The notes under the pieces were generated by a model. It searched no databases. It was given only the letters and a program-made list of their open reading frames with translations, and was not told the origin of the DNA. The translations under genes were made by a program, and so were the position numbers. This document shows positions 16,947 through 25,980 of a stretch of 64,000 bases of DNA, piece after piece (within the stretch, counting starts at the first letter, position 1; every line of letters begins with the position of its first letter). Origin of the DNA: Aminobacter sp. J41 (GTDB lineage: Bacteria > Pseudomonadota > Alphaproteobacteria > Rhizobiales > Rhizobiaceae); contig NZ_JAGL01000016.1 in the NCBI RefSeq assembly GCF_000526635.1, positions 1 to 64,000 on the forward strand, written 5' to 3'.

Positions 16947-17798
16947 ATGAACTACCGCCACGCCTATCACGCGGGGAATTTTGCCGACGTGATGAAGCAC
17001 ATCGTGCTCGCCCGCATCCTCGAATATCTGAAGCGCAAGGAAGGTGCGTTCCGCGTCATCGACACGCACGCCGGCATCGGCCTCTATGACCTCACCTCCG
17101 AGGAAGCGCAGAAGACCGGCGAATGGCTGGGCGGTATCGGCCCGCTGCTTGAAGCAGATTTGCCGACGGACGTTGCCGAACTTGTCTCGCCGTATCTCGA
17201 CGCGGTGAGGAGCGTGAACGAGGAAGGTGGCGTGCGCCACTATCCTGGCTCGCCGATGGTAACGCGCTACCTGATGCGCCACATCGACCGGCTCACCGCG
17301 ATCGAACTGCATCCGCAGGACAGCGCCGCCCTCAAGCAGCGCTTTGCCGGCGATTGTCAGGTGCGGGTGCTGGAGCTCGACGGCTGGCTGGCGCTTGGGG
17401 CGCATCTGCCGCCAAAGGAAAGACGCGGCATGGCGCTGGTCGATCCGCCCTTCGAACAGGAGGGCGAGTTCGAGCGGCTCGTCTCCGGACTCGTCAAGGC
17501 ACACAAGCGCTGGCCGGGCGGCACCTATGCGCTGTGGTATCCGATTAAGAACCGCAAAGCGGTGGCGGCATTCCGGGAAGCACTCAAGGAAACCGGCATC
17601 CCGAAAATGCTCGACATAGCCTTCGAGATCCGCAAGCCCGGCGACGAAGCAACCTTCGACGGCAGCGGCATGGTCGTCGTCAATCCGCCTTACGTGCTCG
17701 AAGATGAAATGAAGGCCGTTCTTCCGGCATTGACCAAGGTTCTCGCTGAAGAAAACGGCGCCTATGCAGGAGCAACCTGGCTGACGGGCAAGCCTTGA
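16947..17798 (+). CDS. rlmJ: 23S rRNA (adenine-2030 N6)-methyltransferase
   Basis: A 283-residue RlmJ. The N-terminal MNYRHAYHAGNFADVMKH is diagnostic of the family, VIDTHAGIGLYDL is the S-adenosylmethionine site and ALVDPPFE is the catalytic motif of N6-adenine methyltransferases (DPPF type). It modifies 23S rRNA. Start 16947 is preceded by ggag; a TTG five codons upstream is unlikely. Confidence 0.95.
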   Translation: MNYRHAYHAGNFADVMKHIVLARILEYLKRKEGAFRVIDTHAGIGLYDLTSEEAQKTGEWLGGIGPLLEADLPTDVAELVSPYLDAVRSVNEEGGVRHYPGSPMVTRYLMRHIDRLTAIELHPQDSAALKQRFAGDCQVRVLELDGWLALGAHLPPKERRGMALVDPPFEQEGEFERLVSGLVKAHKRWPGGTYALWYPIKNRKAVAAFREALKETGIPKMLDIAFEIRKPGDEATFDGSGMVVVNPPYVLEDEMKAVLPALTKVLAEENGAYAGATWLTGKP

Positions 17799-17895
17799 TC
17801 AGCGCTTGACCGGCGGTAAGTCTATGATCACACTGGCGCACCGCAAAAACGTCGGACGAATCTTCATCAATCGGATCATCACTCGGAGGCCACAT

Positions 17896-18330
17896 ATGAA
17901 CCGTATCGCCAAAATGCTGCTGGCATCGATGCTCGCGGTCGGCGGCGGAAGCGTCAGCGCGTCGGCGGCCGACATGGTGATGGTGAACTATTCGGATCCC
18001 GGCATCTGCGCACAGCCGGCGGTGTTGAACCGCATCACCAATCGCTTCTCCTACCAGGTACGGCACGTGCCTAACCTGCCGCAGGTCTCGATCGTCGACT
18101 ATTACGGCATCGGCGAGAGCCGTCACCTGCCGCGCATCAAGGACGTACGTCCGATCGACCGCCGCTACTGCTTCGCCAAGGCGCAGCTTTCGGATGGCCG
18201 CACCCGTGACGTCTGGTACCTGATCGAGAAGCCGCTAGGCTTCGCCGGCATCGGCAGCAACGTCGAATTCTGCGTCTCCGGCTTCGATCGCTGGCACGTC
18301 TACGGCGGACGCTGCCGCACCGTCCGCTAA
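17896..18330 (+). CDS. Secreted cysteine-containing protein, unknown function
   Basis: A 144-residue protein with a clear N-terminal signal peptide (MNRIAKMLLASMLAVGGGSV, cleavage probably after SASA near residue 24). The mature part has four cysteines (GICAQ, RYCFAK, EFCVSG, GRCRTV), enough for two disulfides. The last two flank a conserved-looking Trp-containing segment (GFDRWHVYGGRC). No family is recognised. Ribosome-binding site ggagg precedes ATG 17896. RNase T2 follows after 12 bases, so the two exported proteins are probably co-transcribed. Confidence 0.75.
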   Translation: MNRIAKMLLASMLAVGGGSVSASAADMVMVNYSDPGICAQPAVLNRITNRFSYQVRHVPNLPQVSIVDYYGIGESRHLPRIKDVRPIDRRYCFAKAQLSDGRTRDVWYLIEKPLGFAGIGSNVEFCVSGFDRWHVYGGRCRTVR

Positions 18331-18342
18331 GCGCAGCAATCC

Positions 18343-18999
18343 ATGTCGAGACGCATAGCCACGCTGGCACTTGGGGTTCTCCTGAGTGCCTGCCAGCCTG
18401 ATTCTGCCGGCAGCCTGCCGCAAGGCGACGGATACGACTTCTTCGTGCTGTCGCTAGCCTGGTCGCCGACCTATTGCGAAATCGAGGGCGACCGGGCAAG
18501 CCGCCAGCAATGCGGCAGCCGCGAGAGCTTCGACTTCATCGTCCACGGCCTGTGGCCGCAGTTTGAACGCGGCTGGCCAGAATTCTGCCAGTCGCGCGAG
18601 CCATCCCGCGTGCCAAACGATCTCGTCCGCGAAGTGGCCGACATCATGCCGTCGGCAGGTCTCGTAGGACACCAGTGGCGCAAGCACGGTTCCTGCGCGG
18701 GCCTCAACCAGCGCGACTATTTCTCGCTGGTGCGTGCCGCCTGGGAGAAAGTGAAGATCCCGCGGGTGTTCGAGGATACCGGCCGCGACCTGACGGTCTC
18801 GCCGGTGGAGGTCGAAAATGCTTTCCGCAGTGCCAATCCTTCCCTGCCCGCTGATGGCATTGCGGTAACCTGCGAGAACCAGATGATCAGCGAAGTACGG
18901 ATCTGCATGACGACATCGCTGGAATTTCGCTCCTGCACCGAGATAGACGCCAAGGGCTGCAAGATGCCCCGCGCTTCGCTTCCGGCATCTGCACGATAG
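18343..18999 (+). CDS. Ribonuclease T2 family protein, probable lipoprotein
   Basis: A 218-residue RNase T2 homologue. Both catalytic boxes are present: FIVHGLWPQ (CAS I, catalytic His) and GHQWRKHGSCAG (CAS II, His and Lys). The N-terminus (MSRRIATLALGVLLSACQPD) ends in a lipobox-like LSAC, suggesting a lipid-anchored periplasmic or outer-membrane protein. RNase T2 enzymes cleave single-stranded RNA with little base preference and scavenge external RNA. It sits just behind another secreted protein gene. Confidence 0.9.
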   Translation: MSRRIATLALGVLLSACQPDSAGSLPQGDGYDFFVLSLAWSPTYCEIEGDRASRQQCGSRESFDFIVHGLWPQFERGWPEFCQSREPSRVPNDLVREVADIMPSAGLVGHQWRKHGSCAGLNQRDYFSLVRAAWEKVKIPRVFEDTGRDLTVSPVEVENAFRSANPSLPADGIAVTCENQMISEVRICMTTSLEFRSCTEIDAKGCKMPRASLPASAR

Positions 19000-19056
19000 A
19001 CAACAATCGGCTCTGCGCTCCAGCGAGCGCTTGTGACCGAATTTCAGGAGAGTTTC

Positions 19057-19656
19057 ATGCCGGTCGTACTTTATTCGCCTTCATCGCCGTTCAGCGCGAA
19101 GGTCCGCATGGCGGCGCTTTGGTGCAAGGTCGATCTCGAGGCGAAGGCGGTCAACACCAGTGACGAGCCGGAAGAGCTGATCTCGGCAAATCCGCTCGGT
19201 AAGATCCCTGTCCTCCTCACCGAGGACAGCGGCGCGATCTTCGACAGCCGCGCCATCACCCAGTACCTCAACCGGATCTCGGGCAACGCCCTCTTCCCGC
19301 GCAACGCGGCGAAGCGGCTTGACGCCGAACGTCTGGAAGCTCTTGCAGACGGCCTGTGCGACTGCCTGCTGGCGCACGTCTACGAGCGCCGCTTCCGTCC
19401 GGAGGAAAAGGTGCACCAGCCGTGGCTCGACAAGCAGTGGAGCAAGGCCGTTCGCGTGCTTGACCACCTCAATGAGAACGCTCCGCGCGTGACCTCCAAG
19501 ACCGACGGCGGCCAGATCGCCCTTCGAATCGCGCTCGGCTATCTCGACCTGCGCTTTGCCGACAGCAACTGGCGTCGCGGCCGGCCGAAGCTTGCTCGCT
19601 GGATCAAGCGCTTCGACGAGCGCTTCCCCGAACTGCTCACGGTACTGCCGAAGTGA
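19057..19656 (+). CDS. Glutathione S-transferase family protein
   Basis: A 199-residue protein with an N-terminal thioredoxin-like domain (VVLYSPSSPFSAKVRMAA; NPLGKIPVLLTEDSGAIFDS, where the Pro after Ile is the cis-Pro and DS contacts glutathione) and an all-helical C-terminal domain. The first serines (SPSSPFS) are candidates for the glutathione-activating residue. Substrate unknown. ATG 19057 is preceded by caggag six bases upstream; a GTG at 19033 lies outside the conserved part. Confidence 0.88.
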   Translation: MPVVLYSPSSPFSAKVRMAALWCKVDLEAKAVNTSDEPEELISANPLGKIPVLLTEDSGAIFDSRAITQYLNRISGNALFPRNAAKRLDAERLEALADGLCDCLLAHVYERRFRPEEKVHQPWLDKQWSKAVRVLDHLNENAPRVTSKTDGGQIALRIALGYLDLRFADSNWRRGRPKLARWIKRFDERFPELLTVLPK

Positions 19657-19681
19657 CCCCCTTTTTCAGGTGACCACATGG

Positions 19682-19712
19682 AAAAAGGCCCGGATTGCTC
19701 CGGGCCTTTTTT
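19682..19712. terminator. Bidirectional terminator between gst and porin gene
   Basis: A stem AAAAAGGCCCGGA (19682-19694) pairs with TCCGGGCCTTTTT (19699-19711) around a TTGC loop. It has T-runs on both strands, between the convergent stops of the GST gene and the porin gene. Confidence 0.93.
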
Positions 19713-19733
19713 ACTGGAGGTGGTTACGCGAAC

Positions 19734-20390
19734 TCAGAACTTGTAACCAACGCCCAGCGTAACGCGATGGTTGCTGGAGTCGTACTCGGAGACGGTGCCG
19801 CCGAGGTTAAAGCCTTCAGAACCGTAGTCGGTGTAGCGGTATTCGCCGCGGGCGAAGACCTTCTCGGTCAGGCGAGCGTCAACACCGGCGCCGACCGTGT
19901 AGCCGAGCATGGTGTTCGAGTCGCGGTTGCCCGCGTCGTCGCTGACGCGCAGCTTCTCGGCAGCGCCACCGAACGTACCGTAGACGAGGACGTCGTCGGT
20001 TACAGCCATACCGGCGCGAGCGCGGATCGAGCCGTCGTAGCGCGAACGGGCGCGGACGCCAGCGTTGGAGCCGTCAGCGTCGTTGTAGTTGATGTCGCCC
20101 TCAAGACCGTAGACGAACTGGCCGCTCTGGAAGTTGTAGCCGCCGAAGACGCCGCCAAGGAAACCATCGGTCTCGATGTCGTTGCCCGGGGTCTCGACGC
20201 TACCGCTGAAGCCGTAGCCGAGCTGAACACCTGCGTAGGGGCCTGCCCAAGTGGCAACCGGGGCCGGCTCGTAAACCGGAGCAGGTGCCGGCGGCTCCTG
20301 ATAAACAACGTCTGCCGCGAAAGCCGGAACAGCGACCAGAGCTGCAAGGCCGGCCACAGAGGCGAGAGCGAATCTCGAAGTGGTATTCAT
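19734..20390 (-). CDS. Omp25/Omp31-type outer membrane beta-barrel porin
   Basis: A 218-residue protein with a signal peptide (MNTTSRFALASVAGLAALVA, cleaved after AFA near residue 26), a proline-rich linker (YQEPPAPAPVYEPAP) and an eight-strand barrel. WAGPYAGVQLGYGFSG and ending NHRVTLGVGYKF, with a terminal Phe, are hallmarks of the rhizobial/Brucella Omp25/31 family. These abundant proteins stabilise the outer membrane. ATG 20390 follows an aaaggag ribosome-binding site. Confidence 0.93.
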   Translation of the reverse strand: MNTTSRFALASVAGLAALVAVPAFAADVVYQEPPAPAPVYEPAPVATWAGPYAGVQLGYGFSGSVETPGNDIETDGFLGGVFGGYNFQSGQFVYGLEGDINYNDADGSNAGVRARSRYDGSIRARAGMAVTDDVLVYGTFGGAAEKLRVSDDAGNRDSNTMLGYTVGAGVDARLTEKVFARGEYRYTDYGSEGFNLGGTVSEYDSSNHRVTLGVGYKF

Positions 20391-20598
20391 GTTGGTACTC
20401 CTTTGCCGCAAGGAAGCCGTACTCGCGCTTCCCCCTTCGCAGAGCCGCGCCGACCACTGGGAGGTAGCGGCCGTTTGCGTCTGCATGTTTCCTATCTGAT
20501 GCTTGAATGCGGCGTAACCTGACCTGAAATTGGGTCATTCGCTGGCGGGATTAAGGCAGGATTTTGGCGTTGCGATTCAGCAACAGGTGCTGCCTGCG
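20391..20598. promoter_or_regulatory. Upstream region of the porin gene
   Basis: This 208-base gap lies between the porin start and the folB stop, both on the minus strand. On the minus strand a GGAAGC...GCTTCC hairpin (about 20412-20432) precedes the porin ribosome-binding site, giving a structured leader. The porin promoter should lie between 20440 and 20560; no -35/-10 pair stands out. Confidence 0.4.
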
Positions 20599-20964
20599 TC
20601 AGCTCTTAAGTGCGGTGATTGTAACCCCGACATACTCGCAGTCGTCGAAGACGTCGGGCTTGCGCGTCTCGACCGTGGCGGCCGCAACTCCCGGAATTGA
20701 AAGAACAAATTCCAACACGCGCTGCGCTACGGTCTCCTGCAGCTGGATGTGCGGCTCGTTCTGGAGGCCCCGGATGAAATCGCAGATCGCGTCGTAGTCG
20801 ACCGTCGACCGGATGCTGTCGCTGGCCCCCGCAGGGCCTGTGTCAAGCTCGAGTTCGACGCTGACGAGAAAGCGCTGAGGCGCGGCCTTCTCGTGCGGAT
20901 GGATGCCGATCGAGAGGCTGATTTCGAGATTGCGGACGACAATCGTCCTTCGGGTAACAATCAT
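20599..20964 (-). CDS. folB: Dihydroneopterin aldolase-like protein
   Basis: A 121-residue FolB-type protein: LEISLSIGIHPHEKAAPQRF is the active-site start, STVDYDAICDFIRG and QLQETVAQRVLEFVLSI follow. FolB converts dihydroneopterin to 6-hydroxymethyl-dihydropterin in folate synthesis. Typical FolB has Glu at the catalytic position near the start (GxxxxE), where IHPHE fits. Its ATG overlaps the stop of the upstream short-chain reductase (ATGA), and the latter has a pteridine-reductase signature, so the two form a pterin operon. Confidence 0.88.
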   Translation of the reverse strand: MIVTRRTIVVRNLEISLSIGIHPHEKAAPQRFLVSVELELDTGPAGASDSIRSTVDYDAICDFIRGLQNEPHIQLQETVAQRVLEFVLSIPGVAAATVETRKPDVFDDCEYVGVTITALKS

Positions 20965-21728
20965 TCCTGCACCACAAATGCGACGTCACGCTGGAGCGAC
21001 ATGAGGTGCTGGCCTCCGTCGAGCACGATGATCTCACCATTGATCGACGCCGTGCGCCAGATGAATTCGACGGTTCGAGCTATCTCTTCGGGTGTGGCAC
21101 CTGTCCCCGTTAGGCTGTGCCGCCAGCTTTTGCGGAAGTTCTCCTCGCTCTGATTGCCGCTGATGAGGGTCACCCCCGGCGCGATTCCAGCCACGCGCAT
21201 ACGACCGCGATAGTGCATCGCGAGCATATCGACCGCACCCTTCAAAGCGAATTTGGCGAGGCTGTAGCTGAAGAAGTCGGGATTCGGCGCGAAGACCTTG
21301 TTGTCGAGCATGTTGACGAGTACCGCCCTTGGACTCGCCACCTTCGCAAACTCGCGCGCGATCACCATTGGTGCGACGAGGTTCACCGCCAGCAGGTCTT
21401 TCATCATGGCGGCATCGAATTCGGACGGCGAATCGTACTTGAAGGTCGAGGCGCTGTTGACCAGGAGGTCGATTGGCCCCATCCGCGCCGCGACCCGCTG
21501 GACGAGCGCTGCCGCCTGGGCATCGTCGGCAAGGTCGGCCCTGAACGTTTCGGCCCGCGCACCCATCGCGGTCACTTCAGCCGCAAGGGCTTTCGCGTCG
21601 GCTTCGGACAAGTTGTGGTGGATGGCGACGTTGAAACTCGCAGCAAGGTGGCGCACCATCGCCGCGCCAAGACGGCGCGCGCCGCCCGTCACAAGACAGA
21701 GGGGACGTGCTTCATCCTTTGCCGGCAA
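20961..21728 (-). CDS. Pteridine reductase-like short-chain dehydrogenase (FolM-like)
   Basis: A 255-residue Rossmann-fold SDR. Its cofactor motif is TGGARRLG rather than the usual TGxxxGIG. The Arg-containing form is typical of FolM (dihydromonapterin reductase) and trypanosomatid PTR1. The active-site pair is in FSYSLAKFAL (Tyr and Lys). The stop overlaps the folB start, linking it to pterin/folate metabolism. TTG 21728 is chosen because aggag lies seven bases upstream; GTG 21758 is an alternative. The reaction, NADPH reduction of a dihydropterin or dihydrofolate, is inferred from motif and context. Confidence 0.8.
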   Translation of the reverse strand: MPAKDEARPLCLVTGGARRLGAAMVRHLAASFNVAIHHNLSEADAKALAAEVTAMGARAETFRADLADDAQAAALVQRVAARMGPIDLLVNSASTFKYDSPSEFDAAMMKDLLAVNLVAPMVIAREFAKVASPRAVLVNMLDNKVFAPNPDFFSYSLAKFALKGAVDMLAMHYRGRMRVAGIAPGVTLISGNQSEENFRKSWRHSLTGTGATPEEIARTVEFIWRTASINGEIIVLDGGQHLMSLQRDVAFVVQE

Positions 21729-21857
21729 GTGTGTTCTCCTGGGAAAGCCCCGCGCCACGACGGCGACGCAATTGAGGAATGCACATACTGACGCTATCCC
21801 GGCAAGGCTACCCTATATAAGGATGCATGCCCATATCGGGATCAGCATCAGCTGGAT

Positions 21858-23903
21858 ATGAGCCGGAACTTGATGAGTCGCCACCTGAACCAGTCCCCCG
21901 ACGCGCCGGAAGACATCCTCGAAGACGACACGGAAGCAGAGGTGCTCAATGAGGGCGCCGAGGCTGCGGCGCCGGCTGTCGACTGGGATGGCGTCAAGGG
22001 CGAGCATGAGGGACTAAAAGGGCCGGAACTTATCCAGGCGCTGGTCAAGCGCCTGCCCAACGCACCAGGCGTCTATCGCATGATGGATGCCAATGGCGAC
22101 GTGCTCTATGTCGGCAAGGCGCGCAGCCTCAAGAAGCGCGTAACCGCCTACGCCCAGGGCCGCTACCACACGAACCGCATCGGCCGGATGGTGCGCGAGA
22201 CCTGCGCGATGGAATTCGTCGTCACCCGCACGGAGACCGAAGCGCTCCTGCTGGAAGCGAATCTCATCAAGAGGTTGCGGCCGCGCTTTAACGTGCTGAT
22301 GCGGGACGACAAGTCGTTCCCCTACATCCTGATCACCGGTGACCATTCCGCGCCCGGCATCTTCAAGCACCGCGGCGCGCGCACCCGCAAGGGCGACTAT
22401 TTCGGCCCGTTTGCCTCGGCAGGCGCGGTCGATCGCACCATCAACGCGCTGCAGCGCGCGTTCCTGTTGCGCTCCTGCACCGATTCCTTCTTCGAGAACC
22501 GGACGCGGCCGTGCCTGCTCTACCAGATCAAGCGCTGCTCGGGTCCCTGCACCGGCGAGATCTCGCGCGAGGACTACGCCGAGCTGGTAGCCGAAGGTAA
22601 GGCATTCCTGTCGGGCCGCTCCGGCAAGATCAAGGAAGAGATCGCCGTCGCGATGCAGCGGGCATCAGACGAACTCGATTTCGAACGTGCCGCGATCTAC
22701 CGCGACCGCCTTGCCGCGCTCAGCCACATCCAGAGCCACCAGGGCATCAACCCGCAGTCGGTCGACGAAGCGGACGTCTTCGCCATTCACCACGAAGGCG
22801 GGCAGAACTGCATCGAGGTGTTCTTCTTCCGCACCGGCCAGAACTGGGGCAACCGCACCTATTTCCCGAAGGCCGACCCGCTGCTGGAGCCGGCCGAGGT
22901 GCTGGGCGCGTTCCTGGCGCAGTTCTATGACGACAAGCCGCTGCCGCGCACGATCCTGCTGTCGCACGCAGTCGAGGAGCAGGAGCTGCTCGAGGAAGCG
23001 CTGTCGACCCGGGCCGGCCGCCGCGTGTCCATTTCGGTGCCGCGCCGCGGCGAAAAGAAGGACCTCACCGACCACGCGCTGCAAAATGCGAAGCAGGCGC
23101 TCGGCAGACGGCTGGCCGAGACGTCGTCACAGGCGCGGCTGCTGCAGGGGCTGGCTGACACCTTCGGGCTCGAACGAGCCCCCCGCCGTATCGAGGTCTA
23201 CGATAACTCGCACATCATGGGCACAAACGCGGTCGGCGCGATGATCGTCGCGGGGCCGGAAGGCTTCGTGAAGAACCAGTACCGCAAGTTCAACATCAAG
23301 TCGCCGGACACCACGCCCGGCGACGACTTCGGCATGATGCGCGAGGTGATGCAGCGCCGCTTCTCGCGCCTCATCAAGGAACATACGACCCCGGATCAGG
23401 AGCGGCCCGAGCTTGCCGAGGACGAACCCGAATCCGACGCCTTCCCGGCATGGCCTGACCTCATCCTCATCGACGGCGGCCAAGGTCAGATGACCGCCGT
23501 ACGCGCCATCCTCAACGAGCTCGGCATCGCAGATAAGGTCAAGGCGATCGGCATCGCCAAGGGCGTTGATCGCGATGCAGGGCGCGAGCGCTTCTTTATC
23601 GAAGGCCGCGAACCCTTCATGCTGCCGCTGCGCGATCCGGTGCTCTACTTCATCCAGCGCCTGCGCGACGAGGCCCACCGCTTCGCAATCGGCTCCCACC
23701 GCGCCCGCCGCAAGAAGGAGATGGTGCGCAATCCGCTCGACGAGATCGCGGGTATCGGCCCGACCCGCAAACGCGCGCTGCTGCACCATTTCGGGACCGC
23801 GAAGGCGGTGAGCCGCGCGGCGATCGAAGATCTCATGCAGGTCGAAGGCATTTCCGAGCGCGTGGCGAAGCTGATCTATGGCCATTTCCACGAGAATGGA
23901 TGA
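21858..23903 (+). CDS. uvrC: Excinuclease ABC subunit C
   Basis: A 681-residue UvrC. The GIY-YIG nuclease domain begins at [20 protein letters not shown], a UvrB-interacting segment lies near 245-280, the RNase H-like 5' nuclease is visible at [20 protein letters not shown], and tandem helix-hairpin-helix motifs close the protein ([19 protein letters not shown]). It makes both incisions in nucleotide excision repair. The N-terminus is extended by an acidic stretch of about 45 residues compared with E. coli. ATG 21873 is an alternative start. Confidence 0.96.
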   Translation: MSRNLMSRHLNQSPDAPEDILEDDTEAEVLNEGAEAAAPAVDWDGVKGEHEGLKGPELIQALVKRLPNAPGVYRMMDANGDVLYVGKARSLKKRVTAYAQGRYHTNRIGRMVRETCAMEFVVTRTETEALLLEANLIKRLRPRFNVLMRDDKSFPYILITGDHSAPGIFKHRGARTRKGDYFGPFASAGAVDRTINALQRAFLLRSCTDSFFENRTRPCLLYQIKRCSGPCTGEISREDYAELVAEGKAFLSGRSGKIKEEIAVAMQRASDELDFERAAIYRDRLAALSHIQSHQGINPQSVDEADVFAIHHEGGQNCIEVFFFRTGQNWGNRTYFPKADPLLEPAEVLGAFLAQFYDDKPLPRTILLSHAVEEQELLEEALSTRAGRRVSISVPRRGEKKDLTDHALQNAKQALGRRLAETSSQARLLQGLADTFGLERAPRRIEVYDNSHIMGTNAVGAMIVAGPEGFVKNQYRKFNIKSPDTTPGDDFGMMREVMQRRFSRLIKEHTTPDQERPELAEDEPESDAFPAWPDLILIDGGQGQMTAVRAILNELGIADKVKAIGIAKGVDRDAGRERFFIEGREPFMLPLRDPVLYFIQRLRDEAHRFAIGSHRARRKKEMVRNPLDEIAGIGPTRKRALLHHFGTAKAVSRAAIEDLMQVEGISERVAKLIYGHFHENG

Positions 23904-23998
23904 GCCAGAGGCGGCTCCGGGCGTCTTGCCGCGCTTCGCGAGGTTGACCCCGCCCCGTCCGTCCTGATTACTAGACGAAAGAATCTTTGCGAAAAGCC

Positions 23999-24580
23999 AT
24001 GTCGAAGCGCGCGTTCAACCTGCCCAACATGCTCACCTATGCCCGGATCCTCGCAGTTCCGGCAATCGTGCTGTGCTTTTATCTCGAGGGCAGGATTCGT
24101 CCGACCGAATGGTGGCGATGGGTGTCGTTCTGGCTGTTCGTGGCGGCGAGCGTTACCGACTATTTCGACGGCTACATCGCCCGCATCTGGAAGCAGACGT
24201 CCAATATCGGCCGCATGCTCGACCCAATTGCCGACAAGCTTCTCGTCTCGGCGGTGCTTCTGTTGCTTGCCTACGACCGCACCATCGACAAATGGACGCT
24301 GTGGGCGGCGATCATCATTCTTTGCCGCGAGATCCTCGTCTCGGGCCTGCGCGAATACCTCGCCGGGCTGAAAGTGTCGGTGCCGGTCACGAAACTGGCC
24401 AAGTGGAAGACCACCCTGCAGCTGATCGCGATCGGATTCCTGCTTGCGGGCCCAGCCGGCGACCAGATGTTCCCGTATGTCACGGAAATCGGCAGCGGCC
24501 TGCTGTGGGTCTCGGCGCTGGTCACGCTCTACACCGGCTACGACTATTTCCGCGCCGGCATGAAGCATTTCGAGGACTAG
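23999..24580 (+). CDS. pgsA: CDP-diacylglycerol-glycerol-3-phosphate 3-phosphatidyltransferase
   Basis: A 193-residue integral membrane enzyme that makes phosphatidylglycerol-phosphate. NLPNMLTYARILAVPAIV and the CDP-alcohol phosphotransferase motif DYFDGYIARIWKQTSNIGRM followed by LDPIADK are complete. LCREILVSGLREYLAG is specific for PgsA. It follows uvrC and precedes moaD-moaE, an arrangement common in Rhizobiales. ATG 23999 chosen; TTG 23987 is possible. Confidence 0.95.
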   Translation: MSKRAFNLPNMLTYARILAVPAIVLCFYLEGRIRPTEWWRWVSFWLFVAASVTDYFDGYIARIWKQTSNIGRMLDPIADKLLVSAVLLLLAYDRTIDKWTLWAAIIILCREILVSGLREYLAGLKVSVPVTKLAKWKTTLQLIAIGFLLAGPAGDQMFPYVTEIGSGLLWVSALVTLYTGYDYFRAGMKHFED

Positions 24581-24582
24581 GG

Positions 24583-24837
24583 ATGGTCAAGCTCAGATAC
24601 TTCGCGTGGGTGCGCGAGCGGATCGGGAAGGCCGAGGAGGACATCGTCCTTCCGGCGGAAGTGATGTCGGTGCGCGACCTGCTGCTGTGGCTGAAGGAGC
24701 GTGACGAGGGCTATGCCAACGCGCTGCAACATCCCGAGGCAATCCGCGTTGCCATCAACCAGGAGCACGCCGACCACAACGAGCCGGTCGGCAGCGCGCG
24801 GGAGATCGCCCTCTTCCCGCCGATGACCGGGGGCTGA
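24583..24837 (+). CDS. moaD: Molybdopterin synthase small subunit
   Basis: An 84-residue ubiquitin-like protein starting VKLRYFAWVRERIGK and ending in the Gly-Gly tail (FPPMTGG), which is thiocarboxylated and donates sulfur for molybdopterin. It lies two bases after pgsA, and moaE starts one base after its stop. It is distinct from the MoaD-like protein at 26498-26764. Confidence 0.95.
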   Translation: MVKLRYFAWVRERIGKAEEDIVLPAEVMSVRDLLLWLKERDEGYANALQHPEAIRVAINQEHADHNEPVGSAREIALFPPMTGG

Positions 24838-24838
24838 G

Positions 24839-25306
24839 ATGTCCGCGCGGATCGAGCCGATCGTCCGGGTGCAGGCCGAGGATTTCGACGCCGCGCAGGA
24901 GATCGCGCGGCTGACCGCGGGACGCACCGACATCGGCGCCGTGGTCACCTTCTCCGGCCTCTGCCGTGATGAAAACGGTGCTCTCTCCGCGCTCGAGCTC
25001 GAGCATTATCCCGGCATGGCGGAGGCGGAGATTTCTCGTATCGCCAATGAGGCCACCGAGCGCTGGCCGCTGACCGGCCTCACCGTCATCCACCGCTACG
25101 GCATGATGCGGCCGGGTGACAACATCGTGCTGGTGGTCGCCGCGTCCAGCCACCGGCAGGCGGCATTCGAGGCCGCATCGTTCCTGATGGATTTTCTGAA
25201 GACCCGGGCACCGTTCTGGAAGCGGGAGCATCGCGCCGACGGCACGCCCGGCGAATGGGTCGCCGCGAAGGAAGAAGACGACGCCGCGCAGGCGCGCTGG
25301 CGCTAA
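24839..25306 (+). CDS. moaE: Molybdopterin synthase catalytic subunit
   Basis: A 155-residue MoaE: VTFSGLCRDENGALSALELE near the N-terminus, HRYGMMRPGDNIVLVVAAS in the middle and FLKTRAPFWKREHRADG with the catalytic lysines at the end. With MoaD it converts cyclic pyranopterin monophosphate to molybdopterin. It provides cofactor for enzymes such as the oxidoreductase at 14720-16876. Confidence 0.95.
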   Translation: MSARIEPIVRVQAEDFDAAQEIARLTAGRTDIGAVVTFSGLCRDENGALSALELEHYPGMAEAEISRIANEATERWPLTGLTVIHRYGMMRPGDNIVLVVAASSHRQAAFEAASFLMDFLKTRAPFWKREHRADGTPGEWVAAKEEDDAAQARWR

Positions 25307-25361
25307 CCGCCTTTTCTTGAATCCCTCGAAACAATCACGGCCTTCCGTCGAAAGCCGGAAA

Positions 25362-25390
25362 ACGAAAAAGCCGGAGCTGAGCTCCGGCCC
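25362..25390 (-). terminator. Intrinsic terminator of ndk
   Basis: The stem GCCGGAGC (25370-25377) pairs with GCTCCGGC (25381-25388) around TGA. On the minus strand it is followed by TTTTTCGTTTT, a good U-tract for ndk. On the plus strand the downstream run is poor, though it may still help to stop moaE transcripts. Confidence 0.88.
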
Positions 25391-25440
25391 TTATTCCTTA
25401 ACAGCTACAACGCGTTAGTGCCGCTTGCTGCCAATTTGAT

Positions 25441-25863
25441 TCAGCCGACGATCTCGGTCTCGGAGAACCAGTAGCGGATCTCCTCGGCAGCCGTCTCCGG
25501 GCCGTCCGAACCGTGGACCGAGTTCTCGCCGATCGACAGCGCGAAGGTCTTGCGGATCGTGCCCTCGGCAGCCTGCTCCGGATTGGTGGCGCCCATCACT
25601 TCACGGTTCTTGGCGATTGCGTTCTCGCCCTCGAGAACCTGCACGATGGTCGGGCCCGACGACATGAACTCGACCAGCTCGCCGAAGAACGGACGTTCCT
25701 TGTGCACGGCGTAGAAACCCTCGGCCTCGCGGCGGCTCATCCACACGCGCTTGGAAGCGACCACGCGGAGGCCCGCGTCTTCCAGCATCTTGGTGATCGC
25801 GCCGGTCAGGTTGCGCCGGGTTGCGTCGGGCTTGATCATCGAAAAGGTGCGTTCGATCGCCAT
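25441..25863 (-). CDS. ndk: Nucleoside diphosphate kinase
   Basis: A 140-residue NDK, balancing nucleoside triphosphate pools by phosphate transfer through a histidine. [16 protein letters not shown] begins the protein. The active-site signature is [12 protein letters not shown], with the catalytic His in VHGSD. ATG 25863 has aagga upstream; the longer open frame to 25962 is not conserved. Single gene with its own terminator. Confidence 0.97.
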   Translation of the reverse strand: MAIERTFSMIKPDATRRNLTGAITKMLEDAGLRVVASKRVWMSRREAEGFYAVHKERPFFGELVEFMSSGPTIVQVLEGENAIAKNREVMGATNPEQAAEGTIRKTFALSIGENSVHGSDGPETAAEEIRYWFSETEIVG

Positions 25864-25980
25864 TGCTCGTCCTTCGGTATCTTTTGGTTGATTGGGTTGC
25901 GGGTCTATACAGGTGACGCGCGATGTTGTGAAGAGGCGGCTTGGGGCCCAAGCGCGCGGCATTTTTGAAAGACGTTATCC

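Noticed and set aside
21759-21857. TATATA before uvrC as a -10 box, and a search for an SOS box
   Set aside because: No matching -35 at 16-18 bases (CTGACG is 20 bases away), and no GTTC-N7-GTTC LexA box was found.
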